The notes beneath the pieces were generated by a model. That model was not told the DNA's origin and searched no databases. It worked only from the letters and a program-made list of their open reading frames with translations. From Salaquimonas pukyongi (GTDB lineage: Bacteria > Pseudomonadota > Alphaproteobacteria > Rhizobiales > Rhizobiaceae), in the NCBI RefSeq assembly GCF_001953055.1, contig NZ_CP019044.1:930001-994000 (forward strand): a stretch of DNA of 64,000 nucleotides. Reading direction: 5' to 3'. A program made the translations under genes and the position numbers. Within the stretch, counting starts at the first letter, position 1; every line of letters starts with the position of its first letter. This document shows positions 54,222-63,502 of the stretch, piece by piece.

Positions 54222-54869
54222 ATGCACCCAAATCCGGTTTTCAGGAAACAGGCACAGGCGGCGAACATTTCTTTTGCCCGCTCTCGCAGTTTCGGCGTGC
54301 TGGCGGTTAATGGTGACGGCGGTCCGCTGCTGAGCCATATCCCCTTTGCTCTGTCTGAAGACGGAGCCTGGCTTGAAGCCCATCTGGTGCGCTCCAATCC
54401 GATCCTGCGCCTGCTGGGCCAAGCGCAGCCGGCGGTGATCGCCGTGGCCGGCAGCGATGCCTATATCTCACCCGACTGGTATGGCGTCGATGACCAGGTC
54501 CCCACCTGGAACTATGTCGCGGTCCACCTGCGCGGCACGCTGAAACGTTTGCCCGATGAGGAACTCCATCCCATCCTCGAGCGTCTGTCGGAGAATTTCG
54601 AAGCCCGGCTGGCGCCAAAAAAACCCTGGACCATCACCAAGATGGATCAGGATATCTACCAGCGCATGCTGCGCCAGATCGTACCGATTGCCATGGACAT
54701 CACGCAGATCGACGGCACCTGGAAACTCTCCCAGAACAAGCCGGAAGCAGCGTGCCTGGGCGCAGCCGACGGGCTTGCCGGCATCGATCCATCGGTTGAA
54801 ATCGGCAGTGAAATGGAAGCGCTGGTCAGTCTGATGCGCGGGGCAGGGGATAGCGAAGGCGCGGCCTGA
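54222..54869 (+). CDS. FMN-binding negative transcriptional regulator, PaiB family
   Basis: This 215-residue protein has PaiB features: an N-terminal FGVLAVNGDGGPLLSHIPF segment, LEAHLVRSNPILR, SDAYISPDWYG, VPTWNYVAVHLRG and the C-terminal WKLSQNKPEAA. The split-barrel fold binds FMN or heme in relatives. It starts 13 bp after the YdeI-like gene and may be translated with it. The regulatory name is historical; its role here is uncertain. Confidence 0.87.
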   Translation: MHPNPVFRKQAQAANISFARSRSFGVLAVNGDGGPLLSHIPFALSEDGAWLEAHLVRSNPILRLLGQAQPAVIAVAGSDAYISPDWYGVDDQVPTWNYVAVHLRGTLKRLPDEELHPILERLSENFEARLAPKKPWTITKMDQDIYQRMLRQIVPIAMDITQIDGTWKLSQNKPEAACLGAADGLAGIDPSVEIGSEMEALVSLMRGAGDSEGAA

Positions 54870-54976
54870 AAAATCGCTGATATATCCTTCGGCACAAAGC
54901 TGCCGCGATTTGATCCCGATCAAGGAAACACATCACATTCGGTGAATATTTGCCTGCGTAACAACAGGAGGCAATT

Positions 54977-55156
54977 ATGAATCGTCTCACCGTGATGATC
55001 TTCATTATGGCATTTACCACCGTCACCGGCGCAATCGTTATCGCGCTGCTCACCATGAACATGTCGGAGCCCGTCCATTTCTTCGCTGCCGTTGGCGGTG
55101 GAGCGATCATCGCCGCGATCGCATCGGTGATAATTTCAAAACAGATCAGCGCCTGA
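54977..55156 (+). CDS. 59-residue two-helix membrane protein
   Basis: A short frame with a strong ribosome-binding site (CAGGAGG) encodes two hydrophobic helices (about 5-25 and 34-53) and a short SKQISA tail. Similar small proteins occur in many Rhizobiales and are often mislabelled CTP synthetase in databases. It has no recognisable catalytic motif. Its 3' end overlaps the convergent uracil-DNA glycosylase gene by 11 bp. Confidence 0.7.
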   Translation: MNRLTVMIFIMAFTTVTGAIVIALLTMNMSEPVHFFAAVGGGAIIAAIASVIISKQISA

Positions 55157-55811
55157 CGAAGTCCGCCACATCGGCAAAGACGGCCGAAAACATCTGCGGG
55201 GTAAGCCTGCCGGTATTGGTGTTGTAGCGCGAGCAATGGTAGCTGGAAAAAATCCGGTAACCGGCAAGCTGCGTTGTGCCTGCATGGCCGAAGGGATGGG
55301 CGGCGACCCGCCCGCCAAGCGCCCGCGTGGTGCTGTCATGAGCAATCTTGCCGAGGGTTACCAGCGCTTTCAGGTTTTCAAATCTTTCAAGCGTGGCCAG
55401 CAAAAACGGCCGGCATTGATTGATCTCTGCGCCCACCGGCTTGTTTTCCGGCGGCACGCAGCGCACTGCATTGGTGATGGCGCAGGCCTTCAACTGCATG
55501 CCGTCATCAGGTTTGGCACGGTAGGCGCCTTCGGCAAAGCCGTATTCCAGCAGCGTCGCATAGAGAAGGTCACCGGCATAGTCGCCGGTAAACGGCCGCG
55601 CGGTGCGGTTTGCCCCGCGAAGCCCCGGCGCAAGTCCGATGATCAGCAGCTCAACGTCTTCATCCCTTGGCGCAGCCCAGGTATCGACCGGAGCATTGTG
55701 CCAGTCCGGCTCTTTCAATCGCCAGTGATTGCGAAATTCGGCCAGCCGCGGACATAGCGGGCAGTCACGGGGCGGGTCACACACATCGGCTTTGGCGGGA
55801 GTGTTGGTCAT
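55146..55811 (-). CDS. Uracil-DNA glycosylase, family 5 (UDGb)
   Basis: The 221-residue protein shows cysteines for an iron-sulfur cluster (CPLC near the N-terminus and two more at about 109 and 133), the family 5 active-site motif GLAPGLRGANRTARPFTGD (about 59-77) and the second motif HCSRYNTNTGRLT (about 192-204). It removes uracil and some other deaminated bases from DNA. The motif order separates it from family 4 enzymes, which have GEAPG. Confidence 0.87.
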   Translation of the reverse strand: MTNTPAKADVCDPPRDCPLCPRLAEFRNHWRLKEPDWHNAPVDTWAAPRDEDVELLIIGLAPGLRGANRTARPFTGDYAGDLLYATLLEYGFAEGAYRAKPDDGMQLKACAITNAVRCVPPENKPVGAEINQCRPFLLATLERFENLKALVTLGKIAHDSTTRALGGRVAAHPFGHAGTTQLAGYRIFSSYHCSRYNTNTGRLTPQMFSAVFADVADFVRR

Positions 55812-55922
55812 GAGGCCACCAAACCAGCCTGGTGCCTCCGGCGCAATTGCAGGGAGATGTCTTCAACAGACCTTTGCACCTGGCGGGCCGGGAAGGACCT
55901 GGAGACGCGAAAAACCCAGCGA

Positions 55923-56510
55923 TCAATAATCGTCGTCTTCATCCTCATCGTCGTCATAACGCGATGCCGGTGCGGGTCGCTCGGCCGGATCACGGCCAAT
56001 CTGGTTTTCAAGCTGTGCAAGATCGATGAAATGATCGGCCTGGCGGCGCAAATCGTCGGCGATCATCGGCGGCTGGGTGGAAACGGTCGAGGCAACCGAG
56101 ACCTTGCGGCCCTTGCGCTGCAGCACTTCCACCAGATACCTGAAGTCGCCATCACCAGAAAACAGCACAAAGTGGTCGACCGTATCGGCCAGTTCCAGCG
56201 CGTCGATCGCCAGTTCAAGGTCCATGTTGCCCTTGACCTTGCGGCGGCCTGAAGCGTCGGTAAATTCCTTGGTAGGCTTGGTGATCACCCGGTAGCCGTT
56301 ATAGTCCAGCCAGTCGATCAGCGGGCGGATGGAAGAGTACTCCTGGTCCTCGATCAGCGCCGTGTAATAACAGGCACGCAGCAAATAGGCCTTTTTCTCG
56401 AAATAGTTCAGCATGCGCTTGTAATCGATGTCAAAACCGAGCGAACGCGATGTGGCGTAAAGATTTGCGCCATCGATGAGCAGGACGATTTTTTCCCGTT
56501 GGTCGAACAT
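55923..56510 (-). CDS. NYN domain (LabA/DUF88) family protein
   Basis: This 195-residue protein has the PIN-like NYN nuclease fold with acidic residues IDGANLY at the start, GNMDLELAIDAL in the middle and FSGDGDFRYLVEVL later. These aspartates form the presumed metal site of RNA nucleases in the family. The C-terminal tail is strongly acidic (DDDEDEDDD). ATG 56510 has GGAGAAAATC directly upstream. The gene is conserved next to rpoZ in Rhizobiales. Confidence 0.87.
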   Translation of the reverse strand: MFDQREKIVLLIDGANLYATSRSLGFDIDYKRMLNYFEKKAYLLRACYYTALIEDQEYSSIRPLIDWLDYNGYRVITKPTKEFTDASGRRKVKGNMDLELAIDALELADTVDHFVLFSGDGDFRYLVEVLQRKGRKVSVASTVSTQPPMIADDLRRQADHFIDLAQLENQIGRDPAERPAPASRYDDDEDEDDDY

Positions 56511-56783
56511 GATTTTCTCCAAATACAAGCAATATCGAAAAAGCGGACCGGCCATCGCTGAAATAGGCCGAAAACGGTCCGGGTCAATATATGTGGTCTA
56601 GCCGGTCAATACGCCGGAGTTGAGGCGCCCGGCTTCAAGCCTCGATCCGAGGCCCCTTGCGGGCGGCGAGGCATATCATCGCTTCGAATTGGAAGCAATC
56701 GGGTTGATTTGCCTTGAAATTTCCTCCTTTTCGGGCTAGGCACGCGCCAAATTCCCGAAATTGCCAGCCGTCAGGAGCCTTCC

Positions 56784-57212
56784 ATGGCACGTGTTACCGT
56801 CGAGGATTGCATCGACAAGGTTGAAAACCGCTTCGAACTGGTGCTGCTTGCCAGCCATCGCGCCCGCCAGGTTTCCGGCGGCAGCGAGATCACCATTGAA
56901 CGCGACAACGACAAGAACCCCGTGGTCGCCCTGCGTGAAATCGCCGATGAGACCCTGTCTCCGGCAGACCTGTTTGAGGATCTGATCCATTCCCACCAGC
57001 ACCAGGTGGAGGTTGACGAGCCTGAGAACGACCAGCCGGATGGCCGCCAGATTGCCGAAGAGCCGAGGATCGAGGCTACGCCGGAAGCCCCCGTCTTTTC
57101 CGATACAGAGGACAAGCCGGAAGACGCCGTCACGTTCGACCAGATGTCGGAAGAAGAACTGCTGGCTGGCATCGAAGGCCTCGTGCCGCCGGAAAAAAGC
57201 GACGATTTCTAA
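56784..57212 (+). CDS. rpoZ: RNA polymerase omega subunit
   Basis: This 142-residue protein has the omega core [28 protein letters not shown] (residues 2-29 region) and [11 protein letters not shown]. The acidic C-terminal extension makes it longer than E. coli omega (91 aa), as is common in alphaproteobacteria. Omega helps assemble RNA polymerase and forms part of a ppGpp site, and it lies upstream of the ppGpp synthetase gene. It is followed by an intrinsic terminator. Confidence 0.95.
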   Translation: MARVTVEDCIDKVENRFELVLLASHRARQVSGGSEITIERDNDKNPVVALREIADETLSPADLFEDLIHSHQHQVEVDEPENDQPDGRQIAEEPRIEATPEAPVFSDTEDKPEDAVTFDQMSEEELLAGIEGLVPPEKSDDF

Positions 57213-57239
57213 TTTCCGTCTGCGAATTCAGACATTTGC

Positions 57240-57270
57240 AAGCCCGGGCCTCGTGTCCGGGCTTTTCTTT
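57240..57270 (+). terminator. Intrinsic terminator after rpoZ
   Basis: An 8-bp stem (57240-57247 with 57257-57264, AAGCCCGG paired with CCGGGCTT) is followed by TTCTTTT. It separates rpoZ from rsh, so rsh probably has its own promoter or depends on readthrough. Confidence 0.75.
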
Positions 57271-57396
57271 TCGCTACAGAAATCCAAAGCTTTGCTTTGA
57301 ACTGGACCCTGCCTGTGCATATAGTTCGGCCGGGCCTGCACAATTGGCGGTGCCCCATGCGGAAAATAGTCTTTCGGGGGCTCAGAACCACCATTG

Positions 57397-59610
57397 ATGC
57401 GCCAGTACGAACTCGTAGAGCGGGTTACCAGCTACAAGCCTGACGCAAATGAGGCCCTGCTCAACAAGGCCTATGTCTATGCCATGAAAAAACACGGCGA
57501 GCAGCGCCGTGCCAGTGGCGATCCGTATTTTTCGCATCCGCTGGAAGTTGCAGCCATCCTCACCGATCTGCATCTCGACGAGGAAACGATTGCCGTTGCG
57601 CTGTTGCATGACACGATCGAGGACACCGACGCCACGCGCGCCGAGATCGACGAGATGTTCGGTGACCGGATCGGCAGCCTGGTCGAGGGACTGACCAAGC
57701 TCAAACGCATCGATCTGGTGTCGAAAAAGGCCGAGCAGGCGGAAAACCTGCGCCGCCTGCTGCTGGCGATTTCCGACGACATCCGCGTGCTTCTCGTCAA
57801 GCTCGCAGACCGGCTGCACAACATGCGCACGCTGCATCACATGAAGCCGGAAAAGCGCACCCGCATCGCCCAGGAAACCATGGAGATTTACGCTCCCCTG
57901 GCAGGGCGAATCGGCATGCAGGACTTGCGTGACGAATTGGAGGAGCTGTCTTTCAAATACATGAACCCCAAGGCCTATGAGACGGTCACCCAGCACCTGG
58001 CCGATCTTGCCGGCCGCAACCGGCCGAACATCCGCCGCATCATCAAGGAACTGACCGCCAAGCTGGAAGCTGAAGGCATCGACGCAACCGTGCGCAGCCG
58101 CCAGAAGAAAGCCTGGTCGGTCTTCCGCAAGATGGAATCCAAGGCGGTGGGGTTCGAACAGCTTTCAGACATTTTCGGGTTCCGCATCATCGTCAAGACC
58201 GTCGAGGAATGCTATCAGGCGCTGGGCATTGTTCACCAGACCTGGTCGATGGTGCCTGGCCGTTTCAAGGACTTCATTTCCACCCCCAAGCAGAATGACT
58301 ACCGCTCCATCCACACCACGGTGGTGGGCCCCGGTCAGCAGCGTGTCGAACTGCAGATCAGGACCTGGGAAATGCACAGCGTCAACGAATATGGCGTTGC
58401 CGCCCATACGTTTTACAAGGACAGGGAAAACACAGACCACAACGAAAGCGAGGTTTACGCCTCGTTGCGGCGCACCATTGAGCAACTCGCCGAGGGCAAC
58501 AATGCCGAGGAATTCCTCGAACACACCAAGCTGGAGCTTTTCCTCGACCAGGTCTTCTGTTTTACCCCCAAGGGCCGCATCATTGCCCTTCCCAAGGGGG
58601 CAACTCCCATCGATTTTGCCTATGCGGTGCATACCGATGTCGGCAATTCCTGCGTTGGCTGCAAGATCAACGGAAAGATGATGCCGGTCATCACCGAGTT
58701 GCAGAATGGCGACGAGGTGGAAATCATCCGCTCCACGTCCCAGGCACCGCCCGCTGCCTGGGAATCGATGGTGGTGACCGGCAAGGCGCGCGCCGCCATT
58801 CGCAAGGCGACGCGAGAGGCCATTCGCAAACAGTACTCCGGTCTTGGCACGCGCATTCTTGAGCGGGCATTTGCCCGTATCGGCAAAACCTACTCCCGCA
58901 GCGAGCTGGAAGTTGCCCTGCCGCGGCTCGCCCGCGAGCGCCTGGACGACGTGCTGACCGATGTGGGCCGCGGCGAACTTTCCTCGCTTGATGTCATCAA
59001 GGCGGTGTATCCGGACTATCGCGAGGAACGCACCACCGAAAAGCCGAAGCGCGGCGAGGGCTGGTTCAACCTGAAGGCCGGCGCCAACATGCTTTTCCGC
59101 CTGCCCGGCAGGGAAAACAACCGTGCGAAATTGCGCGAATTCGCCAGACAGAAGAAGGCCAGCGCAATTCCCATTCGCGGAGCCGGAAACGAGTTGCCGG
59201 TTCGCTTTGCGCCGGAAGGCGGCGCGGTACCCGGCGACCGGATTGTCGGCATTCTGGAGCCGGGGGTAGGGGTTACCATCTACCCGATCGATTCTCCGGC
59301 GCTTGCCGAGTTCGAGGACAAGGAGCGCTGGCTGGATGTGCGCTGGGACATTGAGGAAGGCAGCACCAGCCGCTTTCCGGCCCGCATTCGCGCCGTCGCG
59401 GTGAACGAGCCGGGCGTGCTTGCCGTCATCACCGAAGTGATTGCCAACAACGATGCCAACATTCAGAACCTGTCGATGACCCGATCAGCCGACAATTTCA
59501 TGGACATGATGTTCGACCTTGAAGTCTGGGACCTCACCCATCTCAACAAGATCATCCGCCAGCTTTCCGCAAAGCCCTCCATCACCAGCGTCGAGCGGCT
59601 CACTGGTTGA
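57397..59610 (+). CDS. rsh: Bifunctional (p)ppGpp synthetase/hydrolase (Rsh)
   Basis: The 737-residue protein has an HD hydrolase domain (about 25-180; YFSHPLEVA and LLHDTIEDTDA), a synthetase domain (about 235-350; FGFRIIVKT, TPKQNDYRSIHT, ELQIRTWEMH), a TGS domain (about 385-445; VFCFTPKGRIIALPKGATPIDFAY is its N-terminal part) and a C-terminal ACT domain (about 660-735; VLAVITEVIANNDANIQNL). All key parts of both activities are present, as expected for the single Rsh of alphaproteobacteria. ATG 57397 is used; a TTG lies one codon upstream. Confidence 0.95.
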   Translation: MRQYELVERVTSYKPDANEALLNKAYVYAMKKHGEQRRASGDPYFSHPLEVAAILTDLHLDEETIAVALLHDTIEDTDATRAEIDEMFGDRIGSLVEGLTKLKRIDLVSKKAEQAENLRRLLLAISDDIRVLLVKLADRLHNMRTLHHMKPEKRTRIAQETMEIYAPLAGRIGMQDLRDELEELSFKYMNPKAYETVTQHLADLAGRNRPNIRRIIKELTAKLEAEGIDATVRSRQKKAWSVFRKMESKAVGFEQLSDIFGFRIIVKTVEECYQALGIVHQTWSMVPGRFKDFISTPKQNDYRSIHTTVVGPGQQRVELQIRTWEMHSVNEYGVAAHTFYKDRENTDHNESEVYASLRRTIEQLAEGNNAEEFLEHTKLELFLDQVFCFTPKGRIIALPKGATPIDFAYAVHTDVGNSCVGCKINGKMMPVITELQNGDEVEIIRSTSQAPPAAWESMVVTGKARAAIRKATREAIRKQYSGLGTRILERAFARIGKTYSRSELEVALPRLARERLDDVLTDVGRGELSSLDVIKAVYPDYREERTTEKPKRGEGWFNLKAGANMLFRLPGRENNRAKLREFARQKKASAIPIRGAGNELPVRFAPEGGAVPGDRIVGILEPGVGVTIYPIDSPALAEFEDKERWLDVRWDIEEGSTSRFPARIRAVAVNEPGVLAVITEVIANNDANIQNLSMTRSADNFMDMMFDLEVWDLTHLNKIIRQLSAKPSITSVERLTG

Positions 59611-59879
59611 TGGTCCCGCCGGCAGGCCATGATATTCCGTTTTGAACCCCGGCTTTGGCGCGCATCGCCCGCTTTCCGCCAGATTTGATTTCCATTTGAC
59701 ATGTTTCGCCATGATGCCGGCATGGAAGATGCAGCCGGACCGTGGTGACAAGAGGATGTTAAACCAATTGTGATATCGGTAGATTCTCAAAGGGGATGCT
59801 ATCGTCGGACCTTAGGTCATGAACTAAAGCGTTTTACAGCCGCGGACAGGAATGCCTGCCGGAACCGAGGGAACGGGTA

Positions 59880-60527
59880 ATGCTTTTTCAGCGCAGGTCA
59901 CCACCTGATTGGCGCGAAAAACTGCGGGTTGCGGTATGGCCGCGCCGCTCCTGGACCCGTTCCCTGAAATACCTTGCCAAGCGGGTTCTCCGTCTGACTG
60001 CCTCGCCCCACGCCATTGCCGCAGGGATCGCTGCTGGCGTGTTTGCTTCTTTCACCCCCTTCATGGGCCTGCATTTCATCATCGCCTTCATCATTGCCTA
60101 TATCATCGCCGGCAACATGATCGCCGCCGCAACCGGGACGTTTCTGGGCAATCCTGTCACCTTCCCCTTTATCTGGGCTGCCACCTATTCCACCGGCAAC
60201 TTCATTTTGAAAGGCGAGACCAATGGCCAAAAGCCGGAGGAAGCGCTGCAGGGGCTCACCGACATGAGCATATGGGACGCCGGCCTGCACGGGATTGTCG
60301 ATCTTGCCGCCTCCATATGGGAACCGGTGCTAAAACCCATGAGTGTGGGGGCGATACCGATTGGCATAACCGCCGCGCTGTTCGCCTATGTGATCACCCG
60401 CTGGTCGGCGGTGGCGTTTCAGCTGTCCCGCCGCAAAATGCTGGCCGAAAAGGCGCGCAAGCTGAAGGAAAGAGCCATGTCAGGTGCCGGGTCGGGACAA
60501 GACGGCAGCACGGCTTCCCCTTCCTGA
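59880..60527 (+). CDS. DUF2062 domain membrane protein
   Basis: This 215-residue protein has the DUF2062 core: SPHAIAAGIAAGVFASFTPFMGLH (about 42-65), a second helix AFIIAYIIAGNMIAAATGTFLGNPVTFPFIW, and a later helix (about 165-185), with a basic N-terminus and C-terminal charged tail. The family is conserved but has no established role. It is a regular member of this Rhizobiales gene block, between rsh and acpS. Confidence 0.85.
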   Translation: MLFQRRSPPDWREKLRVAVWPRRSWTRSLKYLAKRVLRLTASPHAIAAGIAAGVFASFTPFMGLHFIIAFIIAYIIAGNMIAAATGTFLGNPVTFPFIWAATYSTGNFILKGETNGQKPEEALQGLTDMSIWDAGLHGIVDLAASIWEPVLKPMSVGAIPIGITAALFAYVITRWSAVAFQLSRRKMLAEKARKLKERAMSGAGSGQDGSTASPS

Positions 60528-60590
60528 AATCCTCGCCCTGCCGGTGCCGGGACCGTTTTCAAAATGACCAAAACAGACTAAACAACGCCC

Positions 60591-61028
60591 ATGATCATCG
60601 GCATGGGCAGCGACATCATCGATATCCGCCGCGTGGAGCAAAGCATGGAACGGTTTGGCGACCGCTTCATCCAGCGCATTTTCACCGATATCGAACAGGC
60701 AAAATCGGACAAGCGGCGTGAGCGCGCCGCTTCCTATGCCAAGCGGTTTGCTGCCAAGGAAGCGTGCTCCAAGGCCCTTGGCACCGGCATCAGCCGCAAT
60801 GTCTTCTGGCGCGACATGGGTGTGGTCAACCTGCCGGGTGGCAAGCCCACCATGAAATTGACCAATGGCGCTGCGAAAAGGCTTGAAGAACTCATTCCGC
60901 AGGGGTACGTAGCCAGAATTCATTTGACGATTACCGACGACAAGCCCCTGGCGCAGGCCTTTGTTATCATCGAGGCAATTGCGGCGGATGAAAACGCGGA
61001 GCCTGCCAGTCAGGTCATGGACACATAA
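60591..61028 (+). CDS. acpS: Holo-[acyl-carrier-protein] synthase
   Basis: AcpS transfers 4'-phosphopantetheine from CoA to acyl carrier protein. The 145-residue protein has [14 protein letters not shown] with the Mg-binding Asp, [16 protein letters not shown] with the catalytic Glu/Lys pair, and the C-terminal [19 protein letters not shown]. The start ATG lies in a short gap after the DUF2062 gene, and lepB follows 11 bp later. Confidence 0.95.
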   Translation: MIIGMGSDIIDIRRVEQSMERFGDRFIQRIFTDIEQAKSDKRRERAASYAKRFAAKEACSKALGTGISRNVFWRDMGVVNLPGGKPTMKLTNGAAKRLEELIPQGYVARIHLTITDDKPLAQAFVIIEAIAADENAEPASQVMDT

Positions 61029-61039
61029 ACAGGGTCGAA

Positions 61040-61801
61040 ATGAATCCCATCAGACAGGAAGATATCGTGAGCGAAAAAGCCGGTTCCCAGAAGGAAGGCG
61101 GGTTTGCAGAAACCGTCAAGATCATCGTTCAGGCGCTCATTCTCGCCCTGTTCGTGCGTACCTTCCTGTTTCAGCCCTTCACGATTCCCTCCGGATCGAT
61201 GATTCCCACCCTTCTGGTCGGCGATTATCTTTTCGTCTCGAAATATTCCTACGGCTATTCGAAATACTCCTTTCCCCTGTCGCCAGACGTCTTTGACGGC
61301 CGCATCTGGGAAGGGGAACCCGAGCGCGGACAGATTGCCGTCTTCCGTCTGCCAAGCAATCCGTCAATTGACTATATCAAGCGTGTTGTGGGTCTGCCTG
61401 GAGACCGCATTCAGGTGCGCGAGGCCATATTGTACATCAACGACGAACCGGTAGAGCGCACGCCGGCGGGCATGTACCGCCATCCCGATGGCGGACCGGA
61501 AATCCCGATGTTCACCGAAACGCTTCCCAACGGTGTTTCCTATAATGTGATAGAGACCAATCTGCGCGGATCGGGAGACAATACCCGGGTCTTTGAAGTG
61601 CCGCCGGGCCATTTTTTCATGATGGGTGACAACCGGGACAACTCTCTCGACAGCCGGTTTGATGTCGGCTTTGTGCCACTGGAAAACTTCATCGGACCGG
61701 CCCGCTCCATTTTCTTCTCCGTGGCAAACGGATCGCATCCGCTGGCGGTTTGGCGCTGGCCGGCCGACATGCGTACGGATCGGTTGTTCAGGGGATTGTG
61801 A
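61040..61801 (+). CDS. lepB: Signal peptidase I
   Basis: The 253-residue protein has an N-terminal membrane helix (about 28-46), the catalytic Ser in FTIPSGSMIPTLLVGD (about 53-68), the catalytic Lys in DYIKRVVGLPGDRI (about 111-124) and GDNRDNSLDSR near residue 197. It cleaves signal peptides on the periplasmic side of the inner membrane. A GTG at 61067 preceded by AGGAAG is an equally good start and would give the 244-residue form usual in relatives. Confidence 0.95.
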   Translation: MNPIRQEDIVSEKAGSQKEGGFAETVKIIVQALILALFVRTFLFQPFTIPSGSMIPTLLVGDYLFVSKYSYGYSKYSFPLSPDVFDGRIWEGEPERGQIAVFRLPSNPSIDYIKRVVGLPGDRIQVREAILYINDEPVERTPAGMYRHPDGGPEIPMFTETLPNGVSYNVIETNLRGSGDNTRVFEVPPGHFFMMGDNRDNSLDSRFDVGFVPLENFIGPARSIFFSVANGSHPLAVWRWPADMRTDRLFRGL

Positions 61802-61805
61802 GCGC

Positions 61806-62534
61806 ATGAGCACGACAAGCAAATCCCGCGGTTCCAAACGCTTCGGCGTGCTGGAAAAACGCCTGGGATATGCTTTCTCCAATTACGAAGATCTGGAACG
61901 CGCGCTGACCCATGCAAGCGTGCGAAAAAAATCCGACAACAATTTTCACTATCAGCGCCTGGAGTTCCTCGGCGACCGGGTGCTGGGCCTGGCGGTAGCT
62001 GAACTGCTGTTTGAAAAATATCCAGATTCCAACGAGGGCGAACTGTCTTTGCGCCTCAACGCGCTGGTCAAGGGCCGCACCCTTGCCGAGATTTCCGACG
62101 AGCTGGGCCTGCACGAATTCATCCGCACCGGCGGTGACTTGAAGGAACTGACGGGCAAGCGCATGCAGAGCGTGCGCGCCGATGTGCTGGAAGCCCTGAT
62201 TGCCTCGATCTATCTTGACGGCGGATTGCAGGCGGCGGTCGACTTTATCAAGCGATTCTGGAAAGAGCGCCTGCATATGGCCGACGAGGCGAAGCGCGAT
62301 TCCAAAACGTCGCTGCAGGAATGGGCGCATTCCAACCGTTTCGGCACCCCCCGTTACAAGGAGCAGAAACGCATCGGTCCCGATCACGACCCGCTGTTTA
62401 CCGTGGTCGTTCAGGTTAACGGCAAGGAGGAGATGTCGGGTACCGGCCGCTCCAAACGTGCTGCCGAACAGAGCGCCGCCAGGGCCATGCTGATTCGTGA
62501 GGGCATCTGGGAAAAAGACGAGCTCGCACGATGA
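61806..62534 (+). CDS. rnc: Ribonuclease III
   Basis: The 242-residue protein has the RNase III signature RLEFLGDRVLGLAVAELLF (about 50-68), the acidic site in DVLEALIASIYLDGG (about 130-144) and a double-stranded RNA-binding domain (about 165-235; SKTSLQEWAH and GTGRSKRAAEQSAARAML). It processes rRNA and other double-stranded RNAs. It starts 4 bp after lepB, and its stop overlaps era by 4 bp. Confidence 0.96.
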   Translation: MSTTSKSRGSKRFGVLEKRLGYAFSNYEDLERALTHASVRKKSDNNFHYQRLEFLGDRVLGLAVAELLFEKYPDSNEGELSLRLNALVKGRTLAEISDELGLHEFIRTGGDLKELTGKRMQSVRADVLEALIASIYLDGGLQAAVDFIKRFWKERLHMADEAKRDSKTSLQEWAHSNRFGTPRYKEQKRIGPDHDPLFTVVVQVNGKEEMSGTGRSKRAAEQSAARAMLIREGIWEKDELAR

Positions 62535-63484
62535 GCGCCGGATCGCAGGAAGCTGGCGCAACCCCGCCGCAGGATGAGACGTCTGATGGCGGTCAGCCCA
62601 AACGTGCGGGCTTTGTCGCGCTGATCGGCACCCCCAATGCCGGAAAATCCACCCTGATGAACCGGCTTGTGGGCACCAAGGTGTCGATTGTCACCCACAA
62701 GGTACAGACAACCCGCGCCATCATTCGCGGCATTACAATACACGCCAACGCGCAGATCGTTTTCGTCGATACGCCGGGTATTTTCAAACCGCGCCGCAAG
62801 CTTGACGAGGCCATGGTGGTTACGGCCTGGGGCGGGGCGAAGGATGCCGACATCGTGGCCCTGCTGATCGACGCCGAGCGCGGCATTACCGATGAGGTGG
62901 CAGCGGTTCTGGGCGGGCTTGACGACGTGCGGCAGCCGAAAATCCTGATCCTCAACAAGATCGATACGGTGCCGCGCGAAAAGCTGCTGGAGCTTTCGGC
63001 AAAGGCCAATGAGGCAGCCCGTTTCGAGCACACCTTCATGGTGTCCGCCCTGAAAGGGGACGGTTGTGAGGACCTGATGGCGTATCTTGCCGCAGCAATG
63101 CCCGAGGGGCCGTTCCTTTATCCTGAAGAGGATGTTTCCGACCTGCCGCTGCGCCAGCTCGCCGCCGAGATTACCCGCGAAAAGCTCTACCTGCGCCTGC
63201 ACCAGGAATTGCCCTATGCTTCCCATGTGGAGACGGAAAGCTGGAAGGAAACCGAAAAGGGCGTGCGCATCGACCAGGCCATCTATGTGGAGCGCGGCAG
63301 CCAGAAAAAGATTGTCATTGGCAAGGGCGGGGCAACGATCAAGGCAATCTCCACGGCAGCGCGCAAGGAGCTGACCGAAATCCTGGAAAAGCCTGTGCAT
63401 CTGTTCTTGTTCGTCAAGGTGCGCGAGAACTGGGTAAACGATCCCGAGCGCTATCGGGAAATGGGACTTGAGTTTCCGCGCTAA
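62531..63484 (+). CDS. era: GTPase Era
   Basis: This 317-residue protein binds the 3' end of 16S rRNA and helps 30S maturation. G1 IGTPNAGKSTLMNRL (about 33-47), G2 near TTRA, G3 DTPGIF (about 80), G4 LNKID (about 141) and the C-terminal KH domain (VIGKGGATIKAIS, about 259-271) are all present. The N-terminus has a polar extension of about 25 residues. Confidence 0.96.
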   Translation: MSAGSQEAGATPPQDETSDGGQPKRAGFVALIGTPNAGKSTLMNRLVGTKVSIVTHKVQTTRAIIRGITIHANAQIVFVDTPGIFKPRRKLDEAMVVTAWGGAKDADIVALLIDAERGITDEVAAVLGGLDDVRQPKILILNKIDTVPREKLLELSAKANEAARFEHTFMVSALKGDGCEDLMAYLAAAMPEGPFLYPEEDVSDLPLRQLAAEITREKLYLRLHQELPYASHVETESWKETEKGVRIDQAIYVERGSQKKIVIGKGGATIKAISTAARKELTEILEKPVHLFLFVKVRENWVNDPERYREMGLEFPR

Positions 63485-63502
63485 ACGCCCTCTTCTTGCC
63501 CG

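Noticed and set aside
61626-61805. N-terminal extension of RNase III overlapping lepB
   Set aside because: It would lie entirely inside the lepB coding sequence; family similarity begins near the ATG at 61806.
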